From Stenotrophomonas nematodicola (GTDB lineage: Bacteria > Pseudomonadota > Gammaproteobacteria > Xanthomonadales > Xanthomonadaceae): a stretch of DNA of 64,000 nt. Under the pieces are notes generated by a model. The model saw only the letters and a program-made list of their open reading frames with translations, ran no database searches and had not been told where the DNA came from. The translations under genes were made by a program, and so were the position numbers. Shown here piece by piece: positions 8,830 to 16,995 of the stretch (its first letter is position 1; every line of letters begins with the position of its first letter). The stretch is from the NCBI RefSeq assembly GCF_009467805.1, contig NZ_WIAY01000001.1:1306982-1370981 (forward strand), read 5' to 3'.

Positions 8830-9360
8830 ATGGACGACATCAGCCCGTATCAGGTGGGCACGACGACGCGGCCAGCCGCACCGCGCCGGGCGTGGGATCA
8901 CGCACCGCGCCCGCTCACCTCACCGATCCGGCAGATGGCCGCACTGGGCGCGATCCTGGCCGTGCTGGCAGTGGGGATGGCCGTGTACCACCTGGGTGAT
9001 GCGGTCCAGATCAGCATCGAGACATCGGATGGGCGCATCGGCATGTCGCTGGCCGCGGCCGTGTTCCTGGTCGATGCGTGCATCCAGATCGCGCTGTCCT
9101 GGGGCGTGCTGCGCGCCAGCCGCGTGGCCGCCTGCCTGCTGATGGCCTACTACCTCGCGGGCAAGGTCCTGCTGCTTGTCGTTGGCGACGGCCCGACGGT
9201 GCCGGGCCTGGCCTGGATGGTGGTGGTCTGCGGGGTGATGCTGCGCGGCACGATCGCCACGTTCCGCTACCACGGCCACCTGAAGCAGGAGCAACGCCAT
9301 CCGCCCCGCCGGCTCAGCGACGACCCGGCCTTCGCGCCGAGGACGCCGGCCCTGGAGTGA
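8830..9360 (+). CDS. Small integral membrane protein, unknown function
   Basis: 176 residues, ATG 29 bp after the VanY-like gene. A soluble N-terminus (about 30 residues, beginning MDDISPYQVG) is followed by four predicted membrane helices (around MAALGAILAVLAVGMAVYHL, AAAVFLVDACIQIALSWGVL, AACLLMAYYLAGKVLLLVV and AWMVVVCGVMLRGTI). It ends in a basic, Pro-rich cytoplasmic tail. No family recognised. It is probably the last gene of the plus-strand block, being convergent with the next gene. Confidence 0.65.
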   Translation: MDDISPYQVGTTTRPAAPRRAWDHAPRPLTSPIRQMAALGAILAVLAVGMAVYHLGDAVQISIETSDGRIGMSLAAAVFLVDACIQIALSWGVLRASRVAACLLMAYYLAGKVLLLVVGDGPTVPGLAWMVVVCGVMLRGTIATFRYHGHLKQEQRHPPRRLSDDPAFAPRTPALE

Positions 9361-9370
9361 CCCGCCGCGC

Positions 9371-10045
9371 TCAGTACTGCGAACGGTTGGTGGGCGCCTT
9401 CGGCGCGTCGGTGAAATCGGCGATCCGCCACAGGTACAGGCTGGCGTAGGTCCGGAACGGGCCCCACGCGGCGCCGCGCGCCTGCAGTTCCTTCGGCGTC
9501 GGCATCAGCGCGGCCTTGTCCACGCGCTGGGCACCCTTGCGCACGCCGAGGTCGTCGACCGGCAGGATGTCCGGCCGGCCCAGGCGGAACATCAGCATCA
9601 TTTCCACGGTCCAGCGGCCGATGCCACGGATCGGCACCAGCGCGGCAATGATCGCATCGTGGTCCATCACCGACATCCGGCGCAGGTCGGGAATCTCGCC
9701 GGCCGCCTCGCGCCGCGCCAGGTCACGCAGCGCCAGCGCTTTGTTGCCCGACACCCCGCACGCGCGCAGGCCCGGATCATCGATGCGCGCCAGGGTATCG
9801 GCGTGCAGGCGCGGGCTGCCGATCGCCGCTTCCACCCGGCCCACGATCGTGGACGCCGCCTTGCCGCTGAGCTGCTGGAACAGGATCGCCCGCGCCAGCG
9901 CATCGACCGGGTCGAACGAGCGGCCCCACCCCGGGGGCGGCTCGATCGGACCGAGCCGTTTCATCCAGGTGCCGAGGCGACGGTCACGCCGGCTCAGCCA
10001 GGCGTATGCCTCCTCCACATCAAAGCCGCGGCGGAAGCGCGGCAC
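9371..10045 (-). CDS. DNA-3-methyladenine glycosylase II (AlkA-like, HhH-GPD)
   Basis: 224 residues. It removes alkylated bases in base-excision repair. The helix-hairpin-helix is LVPIRGIGRWTVEMMLMF, followed by the catalytic Asp region ILPVDDLGVRKGAQ (GPD motif). The N-terminal LARAILFQQLSGKAA is typical of the superfamily. It lacks the N-terminal TATA-like domain of E. coli AlkA and matches the shorter form. The gene ends 1 bp before the DUF423 gene, so the two are co-transcribed. Confidence 0.88.
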   Translation of the reverse strand: MPRFRRGFDVEEAYAWLSRRDRRLGTWMKRLGPIEPPPGWGRSFDPVDALARAILFQQLSGKAASTIVGRVEAAIGSPRLHADTLARIDDPGLRACGVSGNKALALRDLARREAAGEIPDLRRMSVMDHDAIIAALVPIRGIGRWTVEMMLMFRLGRPDILPVDDLGVRKGAQRVDKAALMPTPKELQARGAAWGPFRTYASLYLWRIADFTDAPKAPTNRSQY

Positions 10046-10046
10046 C

Positions 10047-10418
10047 TCAACGCCTCAGGGCATTGAAGGCGTACACCACCCACCCCAGCATCAGCGCGCT
10101 GCCGCCGACCGGCGCCAGGCCGGTGCGGAACTGCCAGACCGCTCCGGCGACCAGGCTGCCCGAGAAAAGCAGCGTGCCCAGCAGCAGCACTGACAGGGCC
10201 AGCTTGCCGACCCGGTTCTGCTGGGTGGCCCCCAGCGCGGCCAGCGCCACGCCGTGCCCGAAGGCGAACAGCGCGGCGGTGTTGACGTGCGACTGCGCCA
10301 GCGGCTCGGCGATGCCATGCGACGCATAGGCCGACAGACCCACCGCCGCGGCGGCCAGCAGGCCGCCCAGGCAGGCCAGCAGTGAGGGTCTGCGCGCGCG
10401 TCGTTCGAGGTTGAGCAT
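10047..10418 (-). CDS. DUF423 family membrane protein
   Basis: 123 residues with four membrane helices. LAAAAVGLSAYASHG near the N-terminus and the VGGSALMLGWVVYAF C-terminus are characteristic of DUF423 (YgdD-like) proteins, whose function is unknown. The ATG at 10418 was chosen because upstream in-frame sequence is not hydrophobic or family-like. It precedes the AlkA-like gene by 1 bp on the same strand. Confidence 0.8.
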   Translation of the reverse strand: MLNLERRARRPSLLACLGGLLAAAAVGLSAYASHGIAEPLAQSHVNTAALFAFGHGVALAALGATQQNRVGKLALSVLLLGTLLFSGSLVAGAVWQFRTGLAPVGGSALMLGWVVYAFNALRR

Positions 10419-10458
10419 CCTTCCATCCTTCCAGACAAGGCTCCCACAACGGAGCGGC

Positions 10459-10490
10459 AAAAAAAAACGCGCCGCAGGAAGCGGCGCGTT
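10459..10490 (-). terminator. Rho-independent terminator of the SRPBCC gene
   Basis: A perfect 10-bp stem (10466-10475 with 10481-10490, loop AGGAA) is followed on the minus strand by a run of nine T (10467-10459). It lies 34 bp past the SRPBCC stop and upstream of the DUF423 gene. One of the clearest terminators in the window. Confidence 0.88.
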
Positions 10491-10523
10491 TTCGTCGTGC
10501 GTTACATCACGGCAACCGTCGGT

Positions 10524-11603
10524 TTACTTGACGGCCCAGTAGATGTCGTACGTACCTTCCGGGGTGAAGGACTTGTCCACACCACCGTTCCAGGATTCGT
10601 ACGGACGGTCGATCACTTCGTTGCCGGCAGTGACAGCCCAGGCACGCAGAGCGTTGCGTGCCACGTCCAGACCCGCCATGTGGCCGGTATAGGCCGCGTG
10701 GGCCGAACGGTGCGGCGCGACATGCACGTACTTGACCGGTGCGTCACCGTCGATCTTCACCGTCAGGGCCTCGGCCGAGGCCGCTTCAGCACCCTTCTTC
10801 TTGACCGGCTGGGCCACGTCGAAGGCGTACTTCTCCTGACCGAAGTCGGTGGTGATGATGCGCAGCGGACCGGCGGCTTCGAGGTTGTTGGCCTCCATCA
10901 CGCGCTTGATCCATTCCTGGTTGTCGCGGATCGACTTGGTGATGGTTTCCTGACCGCGGTCGACGTTGCCGGCGTTGACGACCAGCAGGTCTTCGACCGG
11001 GACATCGACGATGGCCAGATCGGTCAGCGGGGCTTCGGCAGTGCGGTAGTCAACGTTCGGCACGGTGGCCAGCATGTTGGCCATGCGGCTCAGACCCAGC
11101 TTCAGGTCGTCACCGATGTGGCGGCTGACGTACAGGCCGGCGTAACGACCGAACAGGTCGAAGCCGTACTTGACGCTGTAGTCCTGCGTGATCTTGACGT
11201 TGCGGCCACCCTTGCCGGTCGGCTCGAGGGTGAAGCTGGTGGTCTTGTCGTGGCCCTTGCTCGGGTCCTCGATCGCGATCGCCACGTGCTTGTTCTGCTC
11301 GGACTCGGTGATCACCCAGCTGCCCTGGCCCAGGGAGCTTTCCTTGGAGGCGTAGTCCAGGCGGGCACCCACGCCGGCGGCCGGGCCGGAGTGCTTCAGC
11401 TCAACGGCGGGATCGCGCAGCAGCAGCGGGTTCCAGTCCTTGAAGCGGCGCAGGCTGTTGACCGTGTCGAACACGATCGTCATCTTGCGGTTGGTCTCGA
11501 TGCTTTCGGAAATATGGCGCTCGCCCGGCAGACATACGCCAATGATGACGAACAGGCCAGCCACGATCCCCAAGGCGATCAGGAACTCGATAATACGGGT
11601 CAT
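10524..11603 (-). CDS. SRPBCC (START-like) domain protein with N-terminal membrane anchor
   Basis: 359 residues. One N-terminal helix (IIEFLIALGIVAGLFVIIGVCL) precedes an SRPBCC domain (about residues 30-180, with FKDWNPLLLRDPAVELKHSG). A second half (about 185-359) resembles a GyrI-like effector-binding domain, ending PEGTYDIYWAVK. This two-domain arrangement occurs in lipid or polyketide-cyclase-like proteins of unknown ligand. The soluble part is probably periplasmic. Monocistronic, with an 11-bp inverted repeat in its leader and a strong terminator. Confidence 0.75.
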   Translation of the reverse strand: MTRIIEFLIALGIVAGLFVIIGVCLPGERHISESIETNRKMTIVFDTVNSLRRFKDWNPLLLRDPAVELKHSGPAAGVGARLDYASKESSLGQGSWVITESEQNKHVAIAIEDPSKGHDKTTSFTLEPTGKGGRNVKITQDYSVKYGFDLFGRYAGLYVSRHIGDDLKLGLSRMANMLATVPNVDYRTAEAPLTDLAIVDVPVEDLLVVNAGNVDRGQETITKSIRDNQEWIKRVMEANNLEAAGPLRIITTDFGQEKYAFDVAQPVKKKGAEAASAEALTVKIDGDAPVKYVHVAPHRSAHAAYTGHMAGLDVARNALRAWAVTAGNEVIDRPYESWNGGVDKSFTPEGTYDIYWAVK

Positions 11604-11650
11604 TCAGGAGTCTCCGGGGCCGATCCCACGGCCGGGTTGATTGAAGCGAA

Positions 11651-11698
11651 GCGCCAATCCTAGCAGGCTTCGCGGGTGTTGTTGATCAGGATTGGCGC
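11651..11698 (-). promoter_or_regulatory. 11-bp inverted repeat upstream of the SRPBCC gene
   Basis: GCGCCAATCCT (11651-11661) and AGGATTGGCGC (11688-11698) are perfect inverted copies 26 bp apart. They begin 48 bp before the SRPBCC start. They could be a dimeric operator or a leader stem-loop. The rest of the 280-bp gap (11604-11883) shows no gene. Confidence 0.4.
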
Positions 11699-11883
11699 AC
11701 CGGTTTCCATGCCGGCAGCGGTTTTGCATAGACAAGGAGCGGAAAGATAGCGCATCGCGGGTGCCAGCACGTAGGGGATGGGCGATATTTCTTTGCCGGA
11801 TTCGGCGAAAACCCCTCGCCAGCCGCCCGCATCCCTTGTGCCGCAAGCCTTTCGGCCATCGGTGAATGTTTTTGCCGTGGGCC

Positions 11884-12525
11884 TCAGACCAGTTGGAGTT
11901 CGAAGGCCTTCAATACGGCCCGGGTGCGGTCGCGCACGCCCAGCTTGGACAGGATGTTGGACACGTGGTTCTTGATGGTGCCCTCGGCCACGCCCAGCGA
12001 ATTGGCGATCTCCTTGTTGGAGAACCCGCTGGCCATCAGCCGCAGGATCTCGGTCTCGCGGTCCGTCAACGGATCGGGCCGGTCCAGGCTGACGAATTCG
12101 TTGCGCATGTGCTCCAGCCCGGACAGCAGGCGCTGGGTCACGGCCGGCTGGACCAGCGAGCCGCCGTCGGCCACGGTCCGGATCGCCCCGACGAGCTGTT
12201 CCAGGGTGACGTCCTTGAGCAGGTAGCCCTTGGCGCCGGCCTTCAACCCGGCCAGCACCAGCTGGTCGTCGTCGAACGTGGTCAGGATGATGGTGGGCGG
12301 CAACTGGTTCAATCGCGACAGCATCTGCAGTGCTTCCAGCCCGGACATCACCGGCATGCGCATGTCCATGAGCACCACGTCGGGCCGTACCTGCGGAACC
12401 ACGTCCACCGCCTGGCGCCCGTCGGCGGCCTCGGCGACCACCTCGATGCCATCGTCGAGTGCCAGCAGCGAGCGGATCCCCTGCCGCACCAGGGTTTGGT
12501 CGTCGACCAGGCAGACGCGAATCAT
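11884..12525 (-). CDS. NarL/FixJ-family response regulator
   Basis: 213 residues. The receiver domain has the acidic pair (CLVDDQ), phosphoacceptor Asp in VVLMDMRMPVMSG, the Thr of IILTTFDDD and Lys of YLLKDV. The LuxR-type HTH spans LTDRETEILRLMASGFSNKEIA to GTIKNHVSNILSKLG. The ATG at 12525 overlaps the kinase stop by one base (TGATG), so the pair is translationally coupled. Target genes are unknown. Confidence 0.92.
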   Translation of the reverse strand: MIRVCLVDDQTLVRQGIRSLLALDDGIEVVAEAADGRQAVDVVPQVRPDVVLMDMRMPVMSGLEALQMLSRLNQLPPTIILTTFDDDQLVLAGLKAGAKGYLLKDVTLEQLVGAIRTVADGGSLVQPAVTQRLLSGLEHMRNEFVSLDRPDPLTDRETEILRLMASGFSNKEIANSLGVAEGTIKNHVSNILSKLGVRDRTRAVLKAFELQLV

Positions 12526-13721
12526 CAACGCACTCCTTCCAGGATGGCACCCAGCATCAGCACTGGCACGCCGGGGACCGAGGCGCACAGGCGGAAGCCC
12601 TGTCCCCGGCGGGTTTCGATCTGCAGCTCTCCGCCGCATTGTTGCAGGCGTTCGCGCATCCCGCGCAAACCATTGCCAACCACGATGCCGTCGGCCCCCA
12701 CCCCGTCATCATGCGCCTGCAGCACCACCATGCCCGGCGCCTCGCGGCGCACGCGGATCCAGAGATTGCGGGCGTGCGCGTGGCGCACGGCGTTGGTGAT
12801 GATTTCCTGGGTGCAGCGCAGCAGGACGTGCGCGCGCTCGGGGTCTTCCACGCTCAGCGGCTCTTCGATGTCCAGGTGGATGTCCAGCGACGGCACCTGT
12901 TCGGTCAGCGGGCGCAGGGCGGCGGCCAGGTCGATGGCGCCGCTGTCGCGCAGCTGGCTGACCGCCTCGCGCACGTCGGTGAGCAGCAGTTTGGCCAGGG
13001 TGTGGGCCTGGTGCACATGTTCCTGGGCCTGGCCTTCGGTGATGTGGCCGGCCACTTCCAGGTTCAGGCTGAGCGCGGTGAGGTGGTGGCCGAGCAGGTC
13101 GTGCAGCTCGCGCGAGATGCGGGTGCGCTCGTTGACGCGCGCGCTCTCGGCCAGCAGCACGCGGGTGGCGCGCAGTTCGGTGTTGAGCCGGCGCTGCTCC
13201 TCGCGGGCGTCGGTCTGTTGCCGGGCGACCAGGCTGGTCACGAAGATGAACATGGAGAAGCCGCCGTACAGCAGCGACTGCATTATCGCCTCGAACAGCG
13301 AGAACGGCAGGAACAGGTAGTAGACCGGTGCGACGGCCAGCTGGCTCAGCAGCAGCCAGATCACGCCCACACGTGCCGGCAGCATCCACGGGATCACCCC
13401 GGCGGCCACCATCATCAGAATGCTGCCCAGGCCCGAACCGCTGAGGAAGCTCACCCCGAGGGCCGACACGGTCAGCAGAACCAGGATCGCGCGGTCGTAC
13501 CATGCCGAGTGGCCGCCGTGGCGCAGACCACGGGTCAGCCACAGGTAGCCCCCGCCGAACGCCAGGTAGGCCACGAACAGCAGCACGGCGAACAGGTCCA
13601 CCCCACCGCTGTGGCGGATCAGGGCTTCGTACTGGGAGTACACCAGCGGCAGGCCGAGCATGACCCAGGTGAACAGGCCGGCCAGTCGCAGTACTCGGGT
13701 TTGGCTGAGGTATCCCAACAT
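12525..13721 (-). CDS. Sensor histidine kinase (HisKA_3 / DesK-NarX type)
   Basis: 398 residues. About five to six membrane helices fill residues 10-170, with no large periplasmic sensor domain. A coiled linker leads to the phosphoacceptor helix SRELHDLLGHHLTALSLNLE (His of ELHD). The ATPase domain has an N box in TQEIITNAVRHAHA and G boxes DDGVGADGIVVGNGLRGMRERL. DesK-like kinases of this layout sense membrane state or ligands through their TM region. It forms an operon with the response regulator and diverges from the GNAT-min cluster (138-bp gap). Confidence 0.9.
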   Translation of the reverse strand: MLGYLSQTRVLRLAGLFTWVMLGLPLVYSQYEALIRHSGGVDLFAVLLFVAYLAFGGGYLWLTRGLRHGGHSAWYDRAILVLLTVSALGVSFLSGSGLGSILMMVAAGVIPWMLPARVGVIWLLLSQLAVAPVYYLFLPFSLFEAIMQSLLYGGFSMFIFVTSLVARQQTDAREEQRRLNTELRATRVLLAESARVNERTRISRELHDLLGHHLTALSLNLEVAGHITEGQAQEHVHQAHTLAKLLLTDVREAVSQLRDSGAIDLAAALRPLTEQVPSLDIHLDIEEPLSVEDPERAHVLLRCTQEIITNAVRHAHARNLWIRVRREAPGMVVLQAHDDGVGADGIVVGNGLRGMRERLQQCGGELQIETRRGQGFRLCASVPGVPVLMLGAILEGVR

Positions 13722-13859
13722 GGATGCATCTTAGGCTGAACCTGCGCCCCTGCACCCGGACATAAGTCATGGCCGCCGGGTCGCGGGGGGCCGCCACCCA
13801 TGCAATAATCCGGCGCAGGGCCCCTTGATGGGCCAACCGCGTTACCCCACGGAGTCACA

Positions 13860-14456
13860 ATGTCGATTGTCATCCGCGACGTGCGCGAGCACGAGCTCGA
13901 TTCCGTCCTGGCCCTGAACAACAACGCCGGCCTGGCCATCCTGCCGCTGGATGCCGCGCGACTGCGTCTGTTCTACGAAACCGCTGAATATTTCCGCGTC
14001 GCCGAGCGCGACGGCAACCTGGCCGGTTTCCTGATCGGCTTCGGCAGCGAGAGCCAGCACGACAGCACCAACTTCGCCTGGTTCAAGCAGCACCTGGGCA
14101 CCGGCTTCTTCTACATCGACCGCATCGTGGTCGCCAGCCGCCGTCGCGGCGGTGGCGTCGGCCGTGCGTTCTATGCCGATGCACAGAGCTACGCCGAGCT
14201 GCGCTACCCGCAGATGACCTGCGAGGTGTTCCTGGACCACGGCGCCGACGCCGCCCTGCTCTTCCACGGCAGCTTCGGCTTCCGCGAGGTCGGGCAGAAC
14301 ACGATGTCGCACGTGGACGTGCGCGCCAGCATGCTGCTCAAGGACCTGTGCAGTTACCAGTGGGTGCACGACACCTACGGCGACCAGCTGCCCGACGTGC
14401 CCTGGGTGGGCCACCGTCGCGAGCCGCTGCGCGTACAACGGCCGACGGGGACCTGA
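13860..14456 (+). CDS. GNAT-family N-acetyltransferase
   Basis: 198 residues. The GNAT core is visible: FYIDRIVVASRRRGGGVGRAF provides beta4 and the acetyl-CoA pyrophosphate loop (RRGGGVG), and a later segment with AALLFHGSFGFREVGQ is the typical C-terminal part. The substrate is unknown. The stop codon is immediately followed by the minC start at 14457 with no spacing, so it is the first gene of the min transcript. Whether it acts on Min proteins is open. Confidence 0.83.
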   Translation: MSIVIRDVREHELDSVLALNNNAGLAILPLDAARLRLFYETAEYFRVAERDGNLAGFLIGFGSESQHDSTNFAWFKQHLGTGFFYIDRIVVASRRRGGGVGRAFYADAQSYAELRYPQMTCEVFLDHGADAALLFHGSFGFREVGQNTMSHVDVRASMLLKDLCSYQWVHDTYGDQLPDVPWVGHRREPLRVQRPTGT

Positions 14457-15242
14457 TTGGTGGCAGCGAACATGGATTTTGAACAGGCCGGGGAACTGAA
14501 GATCGGCCAGGTCGGTATCGCCAACCTGCGCATCCGCACCCTCGACGTAGAACGCCTCACCCGTGAAATGCACGACCGCGTGGCACGCGCGCCCAAACTG
14601 TTCGGGCGCGCGGCGGTGATTCTGGATTTCGGCGGCCTGAGCCAGATGCCCGACGTGGCCACGGCCCGGGCACTGCTCGATGGCCTGCGTGGTGCCGGCG
14701 TGCTGCCTGTGGCGCTGGCCTACGGCACCACCGAGACCGAGCTGCTGTCCCAGCAGCTCGGCCTGCCCCTGCTGGCCAAGTTCCGCGCGCAGTACGAGCG
14801 CGCCGAGGCCGAACCCGTCGCCCCGCCACCGGCACCGGAACCGCCGCGCCGCACCCGCGCGGCGGCGGCCACGCCCGCACCGGTTGCAGCGCCCCCGGCC
14901 GCTGCAGCGTCGCAGCCCGGCCGCATGCAGACCAGCAACGTGCGGTCGGGCCAGCAGCTGTATGCCGAAAACTGCGACCTGACCGTGATGGCCACGGTGG
15001 GCGCCGGCGCGGAAGTGATCGCCGACGGCAGCATCCACATCTACGGTACGCTGCGGGGCCGCGCCCTGGCAGGTGCACAAGGCAATACCACGGCGCGTAT
15101 TTTCTGCCGTGATTTCCATGCTGAACTGGTCGCCATTGCCGGCCATTACAAGGTACTGGACGATGTCCCGGACACGCTGCGCGGCAAGGCCGTGCAGGTG
15201 TGGCTGGAACAGGACCAGATCAAGATCGCTGCGCTGGACTGA
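14457..15242 (+). CDS. minC: Septum site-determining protein MinC
   Basis: 261 residues. MinC inhibits FtsZ polymerisation away from midcell. The N-terminal domain (1 to about 105) includes DFEQAGELKIGQVGIANLRI and ILDFGGLSQMPD. An Ala/Pro-rich linker covers about 118-158. The C-terminal beta-helix domain has VRSGQQLYAENCDLTVMATV, GAEVIADGSIHIYGTLRGRALAG and the MinD-contacting part. TTG at 14457 is taken as the start because related MinC proteins begin 8 residues before the DFEQ-like motif; GTG at 14460 or ATG at 14472 are alternatives. Confidence 0.95.
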   Translation: MVAANMDFEQAGELKIGQVGIANLRIRTLDVERLTREMHDRVARAPKLFGRAAVILDFGGLSQMPDVATARALLDGLRGAGVLPVALAYGTTETELLSQQLGLPLLAKFRAQYERAEAEPVAPPPAPEPPRRTRAAAATPAPVAAPPAAAASQPGRMQTSNVRSGQQLYAENCDLTVMATVGAGAEVIADGSIHIYGTLRGRALAGAQGNTTARIFCRDFHAELVAIAGHYKVLDDVPDTLRGKAVQVWLEQDQIKIAALD

Positions 15243-15278
15243 TGCAGCCCCCAAAATACAAGAATCAGGAGAAGTCCT

Positions 15279-16088
15279 TTGGCTGAAATCATCGTAGTCA
15301 CCTCCGGCAAAGGCGGCGTCGGCAAGACCACCAGCAGCGCCAGCCTGGCCTGCGGGCTGGCACGTCGTGGCAAAAAGGTGGCGGTGATCGACTTCGACGT
15401 CGGCCTGCGCAACCTGGACCTGATCATGGGCTGCGAGCGCCGCGTGGTGTACGACTTCGTCAACGTGGTACACGGCGAAGCCACGCTCAAGCAGGCGCTG
15501 ATCAAGGACAAGCGGTTCGACAACCTGTACGTGCTGGCTGCCTCGCAGACCCGCGACAAGGATGCGCTGACCCAGGAAGGCGTGGGCAAGGTGCTCAAGG
15601 ACCTGGCCGCCGACGGCTTCGACTACATCATCTGCGACTCGCCGGCCGGTATCGAGAAGGGTGCCTTCCTGGCGATGTACTACGCCGACCGCGCCGTGGT
15701 GGTGGTGAACCCGGAAGTGTCGTCGGTGCGCGACTCCGACCGCATCATCGGCCTGCTCGATTCGAAGACGCACAAGGCCGAGTCCGGGCAGAGTGTGCCG
15801 GCCTTCCTGCTTCTCACGCGCTACAGCCCGGCACGGGTGGAAAGTGGCGAGATGCTGAGCATCACCGACGTCGAGGAAGTGCTGGGCCTGAAGGCGATCG
15901 GCGTGGTGCCCGAATCGGGCGACGTGCTGAACGCGTCCAACAAGGGCGAGCCGGTGATCCTGGACCCCGAATCGGCGGCAGGCCAGGCCTACGAAGATGC
16001 GGTGGGCCGCATCCTCGGCGAAGAGCGTCCGATGCGCTTCACCACCGTGGAGAAGAAAGGCTTCTTCAGCAAGCTGTTCGGAGGGTAA
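15279..16088 (+). CDS. minD: Septum site-determining ATPase MinD
   Basis: 269 residues. It shows the deviant Walker [37 protein letters not shown] and the C-terminal amphipathic membrane-targeting helix [12 protein letters not shown]. MinD recruits MinC to the membrane and oscillates with MinE. The start is TTG at 15279 with AGGAG about 7 nt upstream. It lies 36 bp after minC and 2 bp before minE. Confidence 0.97.
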   Translation: MAEIIVVTSGKGGVGKTTSSASLACGLARRGKKVAVIDFDVGLRNLDLIMGCERRVVYDFVNVVHGEATLKQALIKDKRFDNLYVLAASQTRDKDALTQEGVGKVLKDLAADGFDYIICDSPAGIEKGAFLAMYYADRAVVVVNPEVSSVRDSDRIIGLLDSKTHKAESGQSVPAFLLLTRYSPARVESGEMLSITDVEEVLGLKAIGVVPESGDVLNASNKGEPVILDPESAAGQAYEDAVGRILGEERPMRFTTVEKKGFFSKLFGG

Positions 16089-16090
16089 GC

Positions 16091-16351
16091 ATGGGACTGT
16101 TCGATTTCCTGAACCGGAAGAAGACCACTGCCGAAACGGCCAAGAACCGCCTGCAGATCATCATCGCGCAGGAACGCAGCCACCGTGGCGGCCCGGATTA
16201 TCTGCCGCTGCTGCAGCGCGAGCTGCTGGAAGTGATCAAGAAGTACGTCAATATCGACGCCGACGCGGTCAAGGTGGACCTGGTCAAGGACGGCGAGCAC
16301 GACGTGCTGGATATCTCCGTGGCGCTGCCGGAAGGTCCGCAGCAGCCCTGA
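16091..16351 (+). CDS. minE: Cell division topological specificity factor MinE
   Basis: 86 residues, full length. The N-terminal amphipathic helix [11 protein letters not shown] binds membrane; [17 protein letters not shown] contacts MinD; the C-terminal dimer domain contains [22 protein letters not shown] overlaps the end of minD as its ribosome site. Confidence 0.97.
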   Translation: MGLFDFLNRKKTTAETAKNRLQIIIAQERSHRGGPDYLPLLQRELLEVIKKYVNIDADAVKVDLVKDGEHDVLDISVALPEGPQQP

Positions 16352-16359
16352 CCGACACC

Positions 16360-16388
16360 GCCCCTTCCCTCCGGAAGGGGCGCACTTT
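16360..16388 (+). terminator. Terminator after minCDE
   Basis: GCCCCTTCC (16360-16368) pairs with GGAAGGGGC (16373-16381), loop CTCC, followed by GCACTTTTC. It sits directly after the minE stop and just ahead of the next ATG (16398), so it separates minCDE from the HExxH gene. Confidence 0.75.
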
Positions 16389-16397
16389 TCGTATTGC

Positions 16398-16883
16398 ATG
16401 ACCACCGTCGCCACCGACGCCGAGCCGCAGGTCACCTGCGTAGGCGATATTGATTTCGAGGATGCCGCCACACTGCTGGCGGCGCATGCGCTGCGCCTGC
16501 ATCGGATCGAGGCGGGTGCGCCGATCCCGGGCAGCTACTGGGGCGAGCCGGAGGCGGGCATCATCGGCAGCGATGTGTACGTCCGCGACGACACGCCGGT
16601 GCATTCGATGCTGCACGAGGCCTGCCACCTGATCGTGCTGCCGCCGGAGCGGCGCGCACGGGTCCACACGGACGCGACCGATTCGGTCCCCGAGGAAGAC
16701 GCTACCTGTTACCTGCAGATCGTGCTGGCCGCGCAGCTGCCGGGCGTGGGCAGCGATCGGCTGATGGCCGACATGGACGCGTGGGGGTATACGTATCGCC
16801 TGGGGTCGACCAGAGCGTGGTTCGAGCAGGATGCGGAAGACGCGAAAGCGTGGCTGATCGAACGCGGTCTTCTTCCTGCGTAA
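16398..16883 (+). CDS. Small HExxH protein, putative minimal zinc metallopeptidase
   Basis: 161 residues, no signal peptide. HSMLHEACHLIVLP contains HExxH (His73, Glu74, His77). Downstream, PEEDATCYLQIVLA gives an acidic residue at the spacing used for the third ligand in ImmA/IrrE-like peptidases. I infer a compact cytoplasmic gluzincin-like fold. Substrate and partner are unknown, and activity is unproven since short HExxH matches can be fortuitous. It starts 10 nt after the min terminator tail and may have its own promoter. Confidence 0.6.
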   Translation: MTTVATDAEPQVTCVGDIDFEDAATLLAAHALRLHRIEAGAPIPGSYWGEPEAGIIGSDVYVRDDTPVHSMLHEACHLIVLPPERRARVHTDATDSVPEEDATCYLQIVLAAQLPGVGSDRLMADMDAWGYTYRLGSTRAWFEQDAEDAKAWLIERGLLPA

Positions 16884-16890
16884 AGCATCG

Positions 16891-16979
16891 GTAGTGCCGG
16901 CCGTTGGCCGGCACGCGCTCTGTGTGCGTGCAAGTCCCCGGCGCTGCGCGCCGTCGCCCGACCAGCGGTCGGGCGCTAC
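16891..16979. repeat. SMAG-type GTAG palindrome pair (inverted)
   Basis: The unit GTAG-TGCCGGCCGTTGGCCGGCA (16891-16913) is followed by an inverted unit at 16956-16979, whose reverse complement begins GTAGCGCCCGACC. GTAG-headed short palindromes are the SMAG repeats of Stenotrophomonas. The pair sits between convergent genes, where it may fold at the ends of both transcripts. Confidence 0.85.
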
Positions 16980-16995
16980 CCGGGTGTGGGCCGGG

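Noticed and set aside
13842..15773. Long open frame antisense to GNAT, minC and minD
   Set aside because: It covers three recognised genes on the other strand; no domain visible.
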